From NCBI RefSeq assembly GCF_964275005.1, contig NC_092699.1, positions 24,754,981-24,818,980 of the forward strand: 64,000 nucleotides of DNA. Reading direction: 5' to 3'. Numbering within the stretch: position 1 is the first letter of the stretch; each line of letters starts with the position of its first letter. The DNA is from Diadema setosum (lineage: Eukaryota > Echinodermata > Echinoidea > Diadematoida > Diadematidae). Shown here piece by piece: positions 21,791 to 34,840 of the stretch. The notes under the pieces are model-generated. The model had not been told where the DNA came from. It saw only the letters and a program-made list of their open reading frames with translations, and searched no databases. The translations under genes and the position numbers were made by a program.

Positions 21791-24700
21791 CGAGCCACTT
21801 TCACTTTGCAATTTATCTGAAATGTACTCATTAAAAGCTTAAACGTGATCGCATCGTTCGAACAATGAAAAACTATTCTTATACTGCTAGAAAACAAAGA
21901 AGAAAATGAAAAATGTAAGGTTTACTAAAGGTATGTTTCAGCGGGCACACTCGAGGACACGAGGCTACCATCTATACACTAAATTTACTCATAAGTTCCT
22001 ATTAGTGTATAGATACAATACTGTATGTTGTTAGTATAATTTTCGCCCCGTTAGGGGCGAAAATTTTTGCATTTTCAGTTATGAAATTACTACATTTAGA
22101 CAAGAAATATGCCTTTATTGTTCATTTTGGTCTTTAAATCAGTGATTAATTATTTGTTACAGGGGGCACTTTGGGGGGGGCAAAAACTCGTTTTGCCCCC
22201 CCCCCCCCCCAACATTTTGTTTGGGGGGGCAAGTGCCACCCCTGCCCCCCCCCCCCCCCCCCGCTTCCGGCGCCCTTGAACACTACAAAGGGAAGTTATG
22301 ATATTGTAACGTTTTGCTAATTTTTACCAAACGGTTGTCGAACAGTTGATGTGAATATACAGTTATTGGATATAAGCCGATGATGTCATTACCTCACGAT
22401 ATTTTAATTGATTAGGTATGAAAAAAAATCTATATTCTTTTTTTATAAAAGTGTAAAATAATCGATAACATAATAAGATTTGAGACTTGTGTATTCAAAC
22501 GTTACAAGACTGGAAATTTCTCGATTTTGTACATGTGGCAAATTGGCGATGACATCATCAACTCACTCATCATTGTTTTGCATATTCATCTTGACTGCTG
22601 TGGAACTTTTTTTTTTCAATTAACAAAATTCCCCAATTTATAACTTTTTTTTTTCTTTTCATCCGATTTTGGTCACATTTCCGTTGTTGTGCTTATAAAA
22701 ATAACTTTAAACTGGCCCGGAATTCTCCCATTATCACGACTCATTTCATGTACATTAATATCAACCCAAGGATTTCACCTGAACAATAGTCGTTGTACAT
22801 GTAGTAGTCATTTTCATCCAAACCGGTTATGATTCTGCTGAATAGATCTGGTGAGCTCTTTTAATGCCCCACCCCTTCATTATAATTGGCAGCAGCTGCA
22901 TATAGATTGGATAGGTCTTTCTTTGTAGGTCCATGGTCAAAGTAAAGAGATGCATCAAATCGTTTGTGTTCACAAAAGTGGCCATCAGAAATAGCTGCAT
23001 TTTGTTCATTTTTTTTTAATTTGTTGGTGATGCAACATTTTGTTCGATGGTGACAATCTTCAGTTAGTAGTAAGATGAATCCAACTTCAGAGCACAGTAC
23101 TTCAAACGGCGGCCATAACGGGGGGGGGGGGGGCTTCAAAAGAAGAACAAAGGTACTTTCAATGCTGGTTATGCAATGAGAGGCAGGTGCGTTGCTATTG
23201 ATCAGCTAATGCATGAATTATCTTTTGTTAGGCATAATTACATGTATATCCAGATAGAAATTACCATAAAAACAGTATCCAAACCGAATTGGTCTATTGT
23301 GAAAGCTCCAAACACACAATTCACAAGATGATCAGAAAATTTAGTTCAACCTATTATTGGACGAATATAACAATACGCAGAAGAAGTACAGCTGCTGATG
23401 GATATGCTCCCATCAGCAGGGGCTGTATAAGTACTGTATGTGGATTGCACAAGTGAATAGGTAAAACACCCTTTGCCGGGTGGCAAGAAGTCTGGTATAG
23501 TTCAGTATAACAGTGTTCAGGCTAAACATGGAGCTGTCCAGCTCGATGGGCTAAACAAGTTTCAACTGAACTGTACACTATTATAAAAAAAGACCCCCTG
23601 TATAGGTGGCAATATACTGTACTCCAGCAAGTATCAACGCCGTGAACCAGAGAATCCTCTCTTTTTCTTAACCCTATAAAAAGCCCAAGGGGGGGGGGGG
23701 GCACATTGTGCCCCCTACCATATTTTTGTTTGCTACTCCTATACCCTTTACCCGATTTGAACCAAATTTGGTGACTTTTCCCTGAAATTTTATTGCAAAC
23801 ATTTTGATATATGATTTAGCTATGTCCGATATTGCTGGTTGCCATGGCAACCGTAAACTTACAACCATGTTCGTCAGATTTTGCATGATTTTTCTGTTCA
23901 ATTTTCAGTTAACAATATAATAGTGGATGAAATGGGGGTTTTCTTGGCTGTAATTCGCTGAAGGACCAAAATGTGAAGCAATTATGGTTGTGAATTACCC
24001 TGAAATGGTCTTCTTATTATTTCCTTTGTTTTTATATGACATAGACATCAAACAATAGATATAATAGAAACAATCGAAAATACAGCGTTTTTCAAAGACT
24101 ATACCCTTTCATTTTGTGTTATTTTCACACAGGGAGGTGGGAAGAGACATTCTCTTCCCACCTCCCTGCCTCACACAAGCTTTGCCTGTAATATCATTTG
24201 TTTATCATAATTATTATCAATCTGCAAACTCAAAATTCCATATTTTGGAAATATGAAATGTGATACCAATATGTACCTATTCCAAGCAATACATCATAGG
24301 TTTCATTTATATTTCTTTTTATTGTAATGAATAGCGCCCCACATGTTGACCGTGAGAAATTTAAAAATAAAAAAATAAAAACATATATACTACATAAGGG
24401 GATAAAGAAATAAAAAGAAAAAACATTATTTTAGTGTAATTCCTATGTATTTCTTTATATTTTGGTAAATAGCGCCCTCAGTGAACGACCTTAAGAAATT
24501 TCAATTGTTGGGTCATGTAGAGTATAAGTTGCCCCCCCCCCCCCCCCCATGGGCATGGAAGGGGTCGAAATAGCTTGGGCTTTATAGGGTTAAACAATTG
24601 TTAAACGAGAATCTGTGAATACATCACACACACATGTACACACACACACACACACACAGTCATGTTGTTGGCAAATTCTCATAGTCTGAAAGGAGATTAA

Positions 24701-24900
24701 TTCTAACTATATTGTACAAGATTATTACACATGCAGGCCCACAATAATGGCTATTTTATGGGAAGACAGCCTAAATTTGGGGGAGGGGAGAGTTCGATCG
24801 GAGGCCATATTTATTTTATGAATGACCTCTCTGCACCCGCACTTGTGTTTGTCTACACAATGGAATGTGGTAGGGCCTACATAAAGTAGTCAAGTGTTTA
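21791..24900. other. AT-rich stretch with several G/C runs, no gene
   Basis: No exon is supported. It holds C runs at 22196-22210, 22245-22262 and 24532-24548, and G runs at 23120-23133 and 23689-23701. It also has a CACCTCCCTG hairpin at 24130-24168 and an (AC)n run near 24,645. Confidence 0.45.
24130..24168. repeat. 18-bp-arm hairpin
   Basis: CAGGGAGGTGGGAAGAGA faces its exact complement across a 3-base loop. Confidence 0.9.
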
Positions 24901-24944
24901 GCCGGAAGCGCCTTTGGTTACGAAAAAACAGGCGCTAGTCAGAA

Positions 24945-24995
24945 AGCCTGAAACAATAAAGGGAGCACATTATGAGGTGGATGGAGTACGGTCAG
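24945..24995 (+). repeat. Short dispersed repeat, copy 1
   Basis: 'AGAAAGCCTGAAACAA..AAGGGA.CACATTA' followed by G.GGTGGAT recurs at 28,138-28,180. Family unknown. Confidence 0.55.
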
Positions 24996-25860
24996 TGGGG
25001 ATCACCGTCCACTTTCCGAATAATCCAGTGAGTCATGAAGGGTTTCATTGCACATGTTATATGCAAGGACGTTCCAGGATGGATGTGTATGGGGAATGTG
25101 CAAAATTTTGTATATCTTTGTGATAACAGCCATGGTCTTCTGCGAGTGACTTTTGCGAGTTACATAATTTTATGACGTTTAGCGATTTGAATACATCTGC
25201 TGGCTGCAGATCCATATCCATACATGGAGTGATAATGTTTGCAACTTTTAAAAGTTGTCAAAAAAAACCAACAACAACTTTTGAAAGTTGTTGTATCGTT
25301 GCAGTGTTACACTGGAATGTCTTATGATAAACACTGTCCTATACATGATGACTGCATGATGACTGCAATTTATGCTACGTACTTCATCGACTTTATTCTT
25401 TTCTGTACCAAAACAGAAGCAGTCTCAGCTGACTGTTGTTTGTTTTGTTTTTGTCGTATGAAATTATTGCAACGCGATATTGGTGATGAGCGTAGTCTTC
25501 GAACCAGATATGCAAACGCATACGTAAACTTGTAGCATACACGTATATAGCATAAACTTATAGCATAAACTATGTTATAACTTATAACATAAACTTATGT
25601 TATAACGTATAAACTTATAACATAAACTTATGTTGTAACGTATAACATAAACTTAACATAAACGCGAAGTATACATGTATACGCATCGTTCCTTCTGATT
25701 ATTGTGCATATGTTGATGTATGTAATTTATTTCGTATATTACATGAACCTTTTGTAAAAGTTTAGACAATATCATTTCATGATATGTATACTTTGTATTA
25801 CGTTTTGATTTTCGTTGATTGGAAATAAACTATGATTGATTGAACTTATAGCATAATTCA

Positions 25861-25904
25861 TATTAAATGAATGCATGTATGTACATACATGCATTCATTT
25901 AATA
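25861..25904. repeat. 44-bp perfect palindrome
   Basis: Centred on GTAC at 25881-25884, with arms containing AAATGAATGCATGTAT. It is followed at 25916-25940 by a second hairpin with AGGGAGGTGTGA arms. Confidence 0.9.
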
Positions 25905-25990
25905 AATAATCATGCAGGGAGGTGTGAGTCACACCTCCCTTAGTACACATCTGCACGTGTATATAGGGCCTATACCCATGGTCCCATTAA

Positions 25991-27328
25991 AGGGGAAATC
26001 CAGTCCAAATCATGGGCATTCATCATTTCCTTGACTGATACATGCCTCTGTCTATGTCAAAAGTGTCACAAAAGCATTTTAAACATTCTTCCCTTCTTTC
26101 ATCGTATGAGCTCCGCCGCCGGCAAGCCGGGGCAAAACACACCCTAACTTTGAAAAATCTATAAACTAAATGCGCAGAATAAAATCAAGGAAAATACATG
26201 GGCAGTTGTGGTATGTATTGGTATATCACCGTTCAGATATTTTCATTAGCGAAATGCAGGTACTTTTGAAGAGGTAACTAAGTTTTTAGCTAATTGATCA
26301 TGATTTGTTATCTCATTTTCCACCTTTTCCGCACATTTTTCCAGAGCAAAAACAGATGTTCTGAGGTTTGCTGATTCTAATCATTGGCGTTTATTCAAAG
26401 ACGTTTCAATCTGAAAAGGCGCATCAGCCAAATAAGACCAGAATTGGGGAAACAATTCTTTTTTCAGTGACGATGCATGATTATGCAATCATCACTTTTT
26501 TTTTCGACACCTGGGGCCCGTTGCATTATAGTTACTATGGTAACTTTGCCATTCAACCGTAACTTCTATGGAATTCATGATTTTGATTGGCTGTTGAGTA
26601 TTGTTGCCATGGTAGTTACCATTGGATGGCAAAGTTACCATAATAGTAACTTTTATGCAACGGGCCCCTGTATGTACTAATTGAGATGTGCATAGTCAGG
26701 TGGCGGCGGATCTCGTACTACGAGTGGTAGGTTTTGTTGAAAAGTCCATTCGTTAGTAGGTCCATGGTCTTAATATATAAAAAAGATTAAAATCTTACGA
26801 GTTCAAAGATAAAAATTTGAGTGATATCGAATGAAAAAATATTACATTTTGAAGTTTTGCTAATTTCTGCATAACAGTTCTTGTACAGTGGATATGGATA
26901 TGCAAATGTGTGAGCTAACTATGTCATAACCTCACAAAAAGGACAAAAATTCAATGTTTCTGTCATTGAAATCTGAAACATGATGTTATTCCGGGATAAA
27001 TAACTTCAGAATAGCGATCAGTTAGATATATATACGAGGATTTACTTGAGCCTCGGGCATAACTGCGTTTGAATGAAAAACTGGAAATTTCAAAATAACT
27101 ATAATATGGTAAGTTGTTCTGGGAATGATATGCTCATTTTGCCATTTGCATACATATTGTTTTCATATTGACCGTTCAAGAACTGTTTTCCGAAAAAAAA
27201 TAGCGAAACATTAAAAATGTCATAACTTTCTTATTTTTCATCGGATTTCAATCAAAATTATACCATTGAACTCGTAATATATTACTCATCCTTATAAGGC
27301 TAAGTTATATTTGGACTTGATTTCCCCT
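25991..27328. mobile_element. ~1.34-kb TIR element, TTAA-type
   Basis: The left end is TTAA then AGGGGAAATCCAGTCCAAAT; the right end, read inward, is AGGGGAAATCAAGTCCAAAT. The right flank is TTAG, so the target duplication is imperfect. It is AT-rich inside with no coding frame. A separate foldback MITE has inserted at 26,511-26,670. Confidence 0.7.
26511..26670. mobile_element. 160-bp foldback MITE nested in the TIR element
   Basis: CTGGGGCCCGTTGCATTATA at the left is mirrored by CAACGGGCCCCTG at the right. The arms continue through GTTACTATGGTAACTTTGCC and its complement. Confidence 0.85.
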
Positions 27329-27814
27329 TAGACATCATTATGCGAACATCATCGACGCGATCGTAGCAGGAAACCTCAAGTATACGTACGTGAGATAGTG
27401 TAAAAACAAAGGGACATGTACTTATCACATTGACAGAACTAAATGAGGGGAGGGGATGAATATTGAATAGAAAGTGACGAGGTTTCTTGGAAAACGGGGG
27501 TGATAACGGCAAGGCAAAATGAAATGTAGTAAAACGATCAGCCAATGACAGTTAGTCGCGAGTGTGAATCACTATGGAGATATTCGGACTTCATGTTTTG
27601 TGTGTGGGTGGATGACACAATCACACAAACATGGAGCTACAGTACTTTCGTAGTACATATAGCTCCATTATGCAGGTATATGTACATGAGTATTCTCATG
27701 TATATGCATATAGCGTATTTGGATCTTTATTCCGAGTGGTCTCCATACCCCTCCCTACTCTTGTTGGCATGGGTCCTGCACAAAATATATCCGTGCTCTG
27801 ACCATCATGAGCAA

Positions 27815-27972
27815 AGTATAAAGTTGACCGAAAGATCGCTCTGTATCTGGTCGTCGGGGATATTGTATGTTCCGCGGAGATCGCGTCTGGCTTCACGGAA
27901 TCCCCTCCTATATACGGAGGAGAGCAATAACGTCAACAAAATAAAAGACTCCTCCGGACAGACGGATCTTTC
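27815..27972 (+). mobile_element. ~160-bp MITE with GAAAGATC termini, copy 2
   Basis: Starts TGACCGAAAGATCGCTCTGT, passes TCTGGCTTCACGGAATCCCC and ends CGGACAGACGGATCTTTC. The outer 8 bases are inverted repeats. The 144-codon open frame across it is an artefact. Confidence 0.6.
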
Positions 27973-28137
27973 TGTTTAAGTATAGTTAAAGAGCACCTGG
28001 CATCTGCTTTGCTTCAGTGTAGCGACCACAATGCTCGCTTATCTCGGATTACGGCCAGGGTCCTCTAGACAAAGGCCGAGTACATTGGTCCGCTTCTGTG
28101 GTGGTCATCTGTCCAGTTTCTAGCGTCACAGACGCTA

Positions 28138-28180
28138 GCCGGAAAGCCTGAAACAAGGGAACACATTAAGGGGTGGATCC
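28138..28180 (+). repeat. Short dispersed repeat, copy 2
   Basis: Second copy of the block at 24,945: GGAAAGCCTGAAACAAGG then GAACACATTA and GGTGGAT. Confidence 0.55.
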
Positions 28181-28509
28181 CCCTTTATTGTAGTCCCCGT
28201 CTCTCGTCTCTTCGTTCAGTCATGGCAACCAAGCAAATTTGCATCTCCCAGATACTCCCACAGAAACACGCGTATACAGCTTATAAAAGCAAAGAGATTA
28301 GTTTCCTCTTCGACGGTGTCTCGGTGTCATAGGCCTACGCACTTACACCCTGTACAATCATGGAGTATCAATACATGTAGTAATTTACAATTTTTCATTG
28401 ACATGCAACTTCTGATGTAAATACGAAATCAGTTTCCCCAGAAAATTCAAATTAAAATCCACACAGATGCATGCCAGCCTACTCGTTAACCCGAAGACTC
28501 GCGAGTATC

Positions 28510-28890
28510 TCATTGGCTTGGAGACTTGTACATGTTGTATTAGCGGCAATCTGGTGGAGACCCAGGTCTCGCTAGTCGCGTCCGAGAGACTTGCCTGGTC
28601 TCCGGGGAGTCGCGAGAAAATTGACATTTCTCGCGTTTATTTGTTTTTGTTATTGGTTTTTGTTCTTTTTTTTTCGGGAGAGTTTTTCCCGCCTCCAGCT
28701 AGTCTCGGAGGCATTTCCGCCACGTCTCCGCGACGTCTCTATGGTCGCGGCCAATTCGTGGACGCTGAATTTCTTCGCCAGGTCTCCCGAGACGTCTCCG
28801 TGACTAAGAAGACGTCTCGAAGCAACTTCGTGGCGAATAATTTATCAGCTGCTTAGAAGACATCCGGATGTCGCCCTATATAAGAGTCCG
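28510..28890 (+). promoter_or_regulatory. GTCTC-rich, CpG-rich block ending in a TATA box
   Basis: In 300 bases the pentamer GTCTC or its complement GAGAC occurs about twelve times, often as CGTCTCCG or GGTCTCCC. A clean TATATAAG follows at 28877-28884. GC and CpG content are far above the surroundings. Downstream, 28,915-29,045 has no long open frame. It could be a promoter for a non-coding or spliced transcript, or the promoter part of an old mobile element. Confidence 0.4.
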
Positions 28891-31800
28891 CCTTCTTGGT
28901 GAGAGAGCAAGACATATCTTGGTCCAGGAAGGTGGCCTCCCTGCTTGGTCACACGAGTGTTTCTTCAAGTGAGCTAGGCCTTGGTATAAGGACAACTGTC
29001 AGCTGTGCAATTCATCCATTACTGCTGACATCTGAAACACCATGACAACTTAAAGGGACTCGACAATGTGGCATTCCACTATACGTGCATGAACCCAACG
29101 TCATGTTTCAATGGTATCAAACTCGTGTTTTTTGTTTGTGTGCTTGGAGTAGTGAAGATTTCATCATACAATTGTACATATGTACTGTGCCCTAACAGAT
29201 TAGTAGACAGTTAATGAATGCTGCATGAACTCTACTCTTCGGTTATCAAGTGATCAATAATGATTACTAGTGTACAGTTGTACTACACTGTATATAGTTG
29301 AGCATCAATATGCGCATTGAAGACATAAGAGTGGAAAGTCGTTGATGAAGAGGCCAGGTACAATAAATCCCTCCGATTACATGTCAATTTGACGGTCACA
29401 ACTCTCTACGTTAATCTTTGTTTTTGTACCCTAGGTCCTAGTAAAGAAGAACAAAATTACCATGGCTTTTAGGTCGTTGGAATGTGGTCCCCTCGTTTTT
29501 GGTGTTTCATCTTACCCATGTATACCCAAGGCCCATCTTACCCATCCATACCCAATGCCTATCATAACAGTTATCACTGACAAGCAAAGAGCAAGTTGCC
29601 CAACATAGCAAAACATGATGCACATTAGATTTCAAGTACTTATGTGCATTGTATAAGCAGTAAGTGGAGTAGAAACCATTGGGTCATAGGTCCCCGTGGG
29701 CACAGATCTTTTCCTTCACACGAAATTAGAAAATGTTTCCAACTGTACAATTCTTTTTCGACCACTCCACTCCTTTCGAAAAGTCCATATACCCCACAAG
29801 CACAAAATTGGTTCTACATTGTACACAAGTTATTGTATACTACTATACAATACACACTCACTTGCTTTCAGAAACTTCCAACCACTCCATTCGTTTCGAG
29901 GAGCTTACATTAGTCTTGACATTGACAACAGAATAATCAGCCAGTAACAGCTCTCAGGTTTGTAAAAGGTTTGAACATTTCAAACTTTGTTGCAGTAGGG
30001 CACATAGCACGATTAAAAAGGGTTGCAAAACATATCAAACAAAGAACTTGTACTGTATCTCTCTCTCTCCCTCTCTCTCTCCTGTCAACGTTTGTTTTAC
30101 AATGTACAGTGTCTTACGTTACTTCACTAACCTTCAACCTATAATTAATTAAATCTAAACATCACTAAACTCCTACAAGGCGAATGAAGGACGTGTATAA
30201 AACTATCATGTGGCAGTTCTTTGGTATCCATCTGAACAACTGGTCCGGAATGTATCCTTGAAAACTTCCATACTTCTCTCGGGAGAGCATAGGCACGTCA
30301 TGTACAATTCATATACAAACTTTTTTATGTACATGGAGGGTACAGTATGTTATATGTATGTTACACTATCATGAATAATAGAGCTACAAATTAAAGCCTG
30401 GGTCTACATGAGTAATACACTGTATAGAACTTCTGACACAAAATTCTGGCTTTTAATTTAGGAATGCTGTTTCACTCCTTAACTTTTTGTTTATATCCCC
30501 AATGTTCGAGTAGTTTCATCCAATTCCAATTAAACGCTATTCTCCTCAGAACCTTCTCTAAAATTCTGTTCTGGTTTGAATTACTGTACAAATGTATCTC
30601 GTTCAAAACAATTGCAGTGTTTGGTACCAATATCTTAGTCAGAAAGATGCATTCTCCAATAAAGAGATGTTTAGAGGGCTTCTTCACTCCGATCCCAATC
30701 ACATGAATTGCCGCTCGCCCCCAAGACTGACATTTCCTCCAGTTTTAAACCAGGCAAGGAATACACTGACGAAAGTACTGTCACTGATACAGTTACTGAA
30801 ATAATGTTTCCTTTACCCACTATGAACACTCATATGTACTCAAATTCGAGTCTATGTTTAGATAAGCACATATAATTCAAAGTTGATTTCACAGCTTATT
30901 CTACAGTGATGAGGACTGATCATGATGATGAATACATTTACATGTAGGCCTGCCTGTGTGAACAGAAAATACTTAACATGTAAGGAAACATAATAAATAA
31001 CGAAATATTTCAGAGTTCATATCTCAAGAACATACGTGAGCAAATTTGCATTTTTCAGGTGCAGCTTCACACTAATGCCTTTGACTACAAAAACACACAC
31101 AGAACACATTATGACCCCATTACGGTAATCCTGTATTTCTTGATCAACTAGGTTAAATTTGAGTTGCTAAATAGGTGTATCTAGAGAGCTGTAATGGCGG
31201 ATGATGAATAACTATAATACAGCATACTGACTCTACATCTGCATAGCAAAGTGTTGGCCATGCAAGTCCTTGTGCTGATCAACTTTCACATCTGGACCTC
31301 AGGAAAAGAGGAAGTACTGTACAAGTGGATATCTTCGCATGACTAATTTTTCGTGCTTGGCCTGGCAAGAAGAGTTTTGTGAGTTGTTAATTCCACGGAA
31401 TCAAGACATCAATTACTGGAACATACGGCAAGCAATTATATTCATGTGTTTGTACAGTATTTTTGTGCTAGATTCTGGTTGTGCGAAATGCGAAAATTTC
31501 CACTTTAACAGTATGTCAGTTTTTTACAATATAAGGATCATACACATGACCCGATGGAAAATCTGAATGAAATCGAGTTTATATGAAAGTAATGAGAACA
31601 TTTGCATTCACTTTCCTATGCAATTCCTCTTTGATGCTGGAGCCTCTGCTGAGCTCCTAAAATTTCCATAAACAATCCACTACATAACACTCTGTATACA
31701 TTTCTAGTACTTCATGTATGTGTACTTATAAGTGGATGCCACACACTATGACAAGTAATTTCTCTGGAAAAACAAAAGCATCATGATTATACTCTTGAGG

Positions 31801-33371
31801 AATACAAAAATGAACAGATCTGGGTATTCATCCAATTCAACCTCAGGGCTGCAATGTGTCATTTTTGTTTTGAGGAAATTAACCAATCTTATTTATCTAT
31901 CTATTCCAAGTGTTTGAGGTTTTCGATCATGCGTGCCAAATACTAGGATGTAATGATGCAGTATTAAGGTGGATGTGCTGGCAAACACCATTCATAGGAT
32001 TACAGTTGTACATGTTTAATTTTTACATCACAAATGGTTATCTATGTGAACTGGTAAAAAGCAACATGCCTTTTTAATAGCGAAGAACTTTTTTTCTGCA
32101 AAAGCAAAACTACAAAACTGCTTATTACATTGATAGCGCTGAAGAGAAAATAAAAAGGGAAAAGATCTTTAAAGATATATATGTATCATAATGTACTTTC
32201 AATGGTTAGCTCCAGAGAAATACATGGATACAATTTTATACTCTTGCCATATACACATTGCAGGCTTACACTAAATGCTAGTTAAGTACACTTGTATGTC
32301 TTCTTAGTTCCTGTCAAAACAGAACACATACACAAACTGTACAAAGAAGCAGCATTATACAGTGTATGAAGGGCATTCCTTCTACAGCTCAGAAACAAGA
32401 AATATTCTACCAACATCTTGAACTTGGCTTAGCATTCACACTAATTCCATTTATGCTGTATGAGAGACAAGAACACTACATTGCCTAGAATCTCAAAAAA
32501 GAAGGAACTTCTCCTCTTGTACACATTTTCCCCTAAGGTGATAAACTGCAGGAAAGACATTGGTACAATGACAAATGCATAATCCGGGGTACAGTACACT
32601 TGAAAAGCATGTAGCAATAACATATCAAATGTAACATGGCTCAGTGCAAACAAACAGACACACAACCCACTAAATGTCAAATTGGCAGTGAACTGAATAA
32701 GTAAGGAGAGGCAACTGTTAATACAATGCACTTGCATATTGTACAGGGGAACTCTGGTACACTGCTGATGCTTGGGTCACCTGAAATTTCCTTAGTACAT
32801 GTACACTGTTTATTGGGTATCTTGCTTTATCAGTGATTTTTTTATTTTTTTTTTAATGGAAAATGACCTACAAAATTAGCTCCTCAAACCAGGTTCAGCA
32901 TGAATCTTGCTGTATCCATCTGTGCCTCATAATGAGGTTCCACTGCACTGTACTGATTAAAACATCAAAGGACAAAGGATTACTTATTGAATGGGACTAG
33001 AGTAAGGCCCAAGATGCCAGAGACAAGAGATAGTCAACTACATACCGATGTCCTCTAAAAGATTATTTTACAGTTGTGACGTGACTTCAGCCATAGTTGC
33101 CAGATCAGTCCATTATGATACAATGCATCAATTGTAGGTGTCACCAGTTGTCCTGTACAATCCTACAATACACACATCAATATGAAAGCTGCCTCTTTGT
33201 AATGGCAGCTACAATTTGTACCTCTTAATGACTAGGTTGTAGATACACCCAACATTTTAATCTTTGGCAAGGTTCTCAAGAAAATTTATGTACACCACCA
33301 ACAGTATTGCAGAATGGAAGTGCATAAGAAGTGTCAACTTCAAGCCGACATTTATATATTTACTACCAATG
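28891..33371. other. Long AT-rich gene-free stretch
   Basis: No exon, RNA gene or clear element is seen across about 4.5 kb apart from a CT-rich run at 30,058-30,080. Part of it may be transcribed past the end of the minus-strand homeobox gene, but no polyadenylation signal can be assigned. Confidence 0.4.
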
Positions 33372-33375
33372 TTAA

Positions 33376-33757
33376 AGGGATGGTGGTACAGTATTGGTGG
33401 AGATTAGAACTCGGCTTTTAACTTTTTGCGAGATATCAAGAAAACATTTATGATATACAGAGCATACCATTTTTAGAGGAATTCAAAATTTATTTGATGA
33501 AAATCGGGTTTGGAATAACTGAAACATCCAAAAACAAAGTAAAACAAAGCGATAGTAATTAAGTGTGGGTCCCACACTTTATCAGAATCGCTCTTTTTGG
33601 GATATCTTGGCCATTTCATAAACAATTTTCATCAAATAAACATTGAATTCATCAAAGAATTACATGCTCTTTCATATTTCATAACAGGTTTCTCATTATC
33701 TCACCAAAAAATGTTAGAAACCTGAAATTAGGTCTCAACCAAAACTGTACGATCCCT
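33376..33757. mobile_element. 382-bp MITE with TTAA target duplication
   Basis: TTAA flanks both sides (33372-33375 and 33758-33761). Terminal repeats are AGGGATGGTGGTACAGT and, from the right, AGGGATCGTACAGTTTTGG. Related pieces lie at 4.54, 38.74 and 63.5 kb. No coding capacity. Confidence 0.8.
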
Positions 33758-34065
33758 TTAAGACAGGTACAACAGTCTCTTCTTACAGGATAGTGATTCT
33801 CAAGTACATGTATCACTTTCAGTAGCTCATGTTGCAGCAAGTTGAAGAAGAAAAAGGAAATTACTCATCATACTGTATGTACTGCTTTAGGAAGCCAGTT
33901 CAACACATCGACAAAGAAACCCAAAGGGCATTTCAACACCCAAGAACAACTGCCTTTGAAACTGCTTTCTCATGCAACTGCACATCATGGTACCTGTAGT
34001 GTTACACGTTCATGCTCCTAATGATAATACTCTAAAGTTTAATATCGGCACACATAACATCCTAA

Positions 34066-34840
34066 AGGGCAATTCCGCAGTTAGGTGGACATGACATGGA
34101 TAAAAGAAATGTGCCTCTTTATCTTACCCTTTGATCTAGGTATCAACTAATGCCATGGATGTTCACCAATCATTAGGGTCTTTCAAATTCAGATTTTATT
34201 TTTCGTATTTATTGATTTTGCGAGATCTAAAACCATCATTTAAAATGTACATGTGGGACTGGGGATGCTGAAATTCTTTTAAATGCAAATTACAGTCGGT
34301 TCCTTTGAAATTTTTTCCTCAAAGTTTTGCTAAAGGGTAAAAGATGAATACATTTAAATACTCCAGAAGTCATGTGACATTTTGTCAATTACAAAAGGGT
34401 GAAATGACCTGCGGAATTACTCCGGACAAATGTAACGTTACTAACCGTAACGTTACTAACCATGCTTTTGGGGGTCTAGCTAAAAAATCATCGGTCGAAC
34501 TGCTAAAAAAATTTGCATGAACATTTGTTATGATGTAATAGTTGAAATTAATGCAACACTTTGTTTGAAGTAACTTGAATTTTTGCACACTTTTTGTTAC
34601 AAGACATTGATTTTTTTGTCATGTCCTTTTTTCGTAACGTTACTAACCAGCCCTTTAAGTTGCTATAGCAATTCTAATATTTCTTGGATTGTGTTCATTC
34701 TTTTCTGTATCATAAACCTGGGAAGGATGAACATGTTTTTGACATAATTTTGACTTGAAATGAATAAATGGTAATTTAGTGGTAAAAACAAATATCTAAA
34801 TTTGTTCAAATGTAACGTTACTAACCGCGGAATTGCCCCT
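34066..34840. mobile_element. ~775-bp TIR element with TAACGTTACTAACC repeats
   Basis: AGGGCAATTCCGCAGTTA at the left faces AGGGGCAATTCCGCGGTTA read from the right. Inside, TAACGTTACTAACC or close forms occur four times (34,433; 34,448; 34,638; 34,812). Two minus-strand AATAAA signals (34195-34200, 34208-34213) lie in it and are the nearest ones downstream of the homeobox gene stop. Confidence 0.7.

Noticed and set aside
27545-27979. 144-codon plus-strand frame
   Set aside because: Runs across a MITE copy and unrelated flank; no splice signals or protein-like domains.
32441-32737. 98-codon hydrophobic minus-strand frame
   Set aside because: Sits alone in AT-rich DNA downstream of the homeobox gene, with no in-phase partner exon or conserved motif visible.
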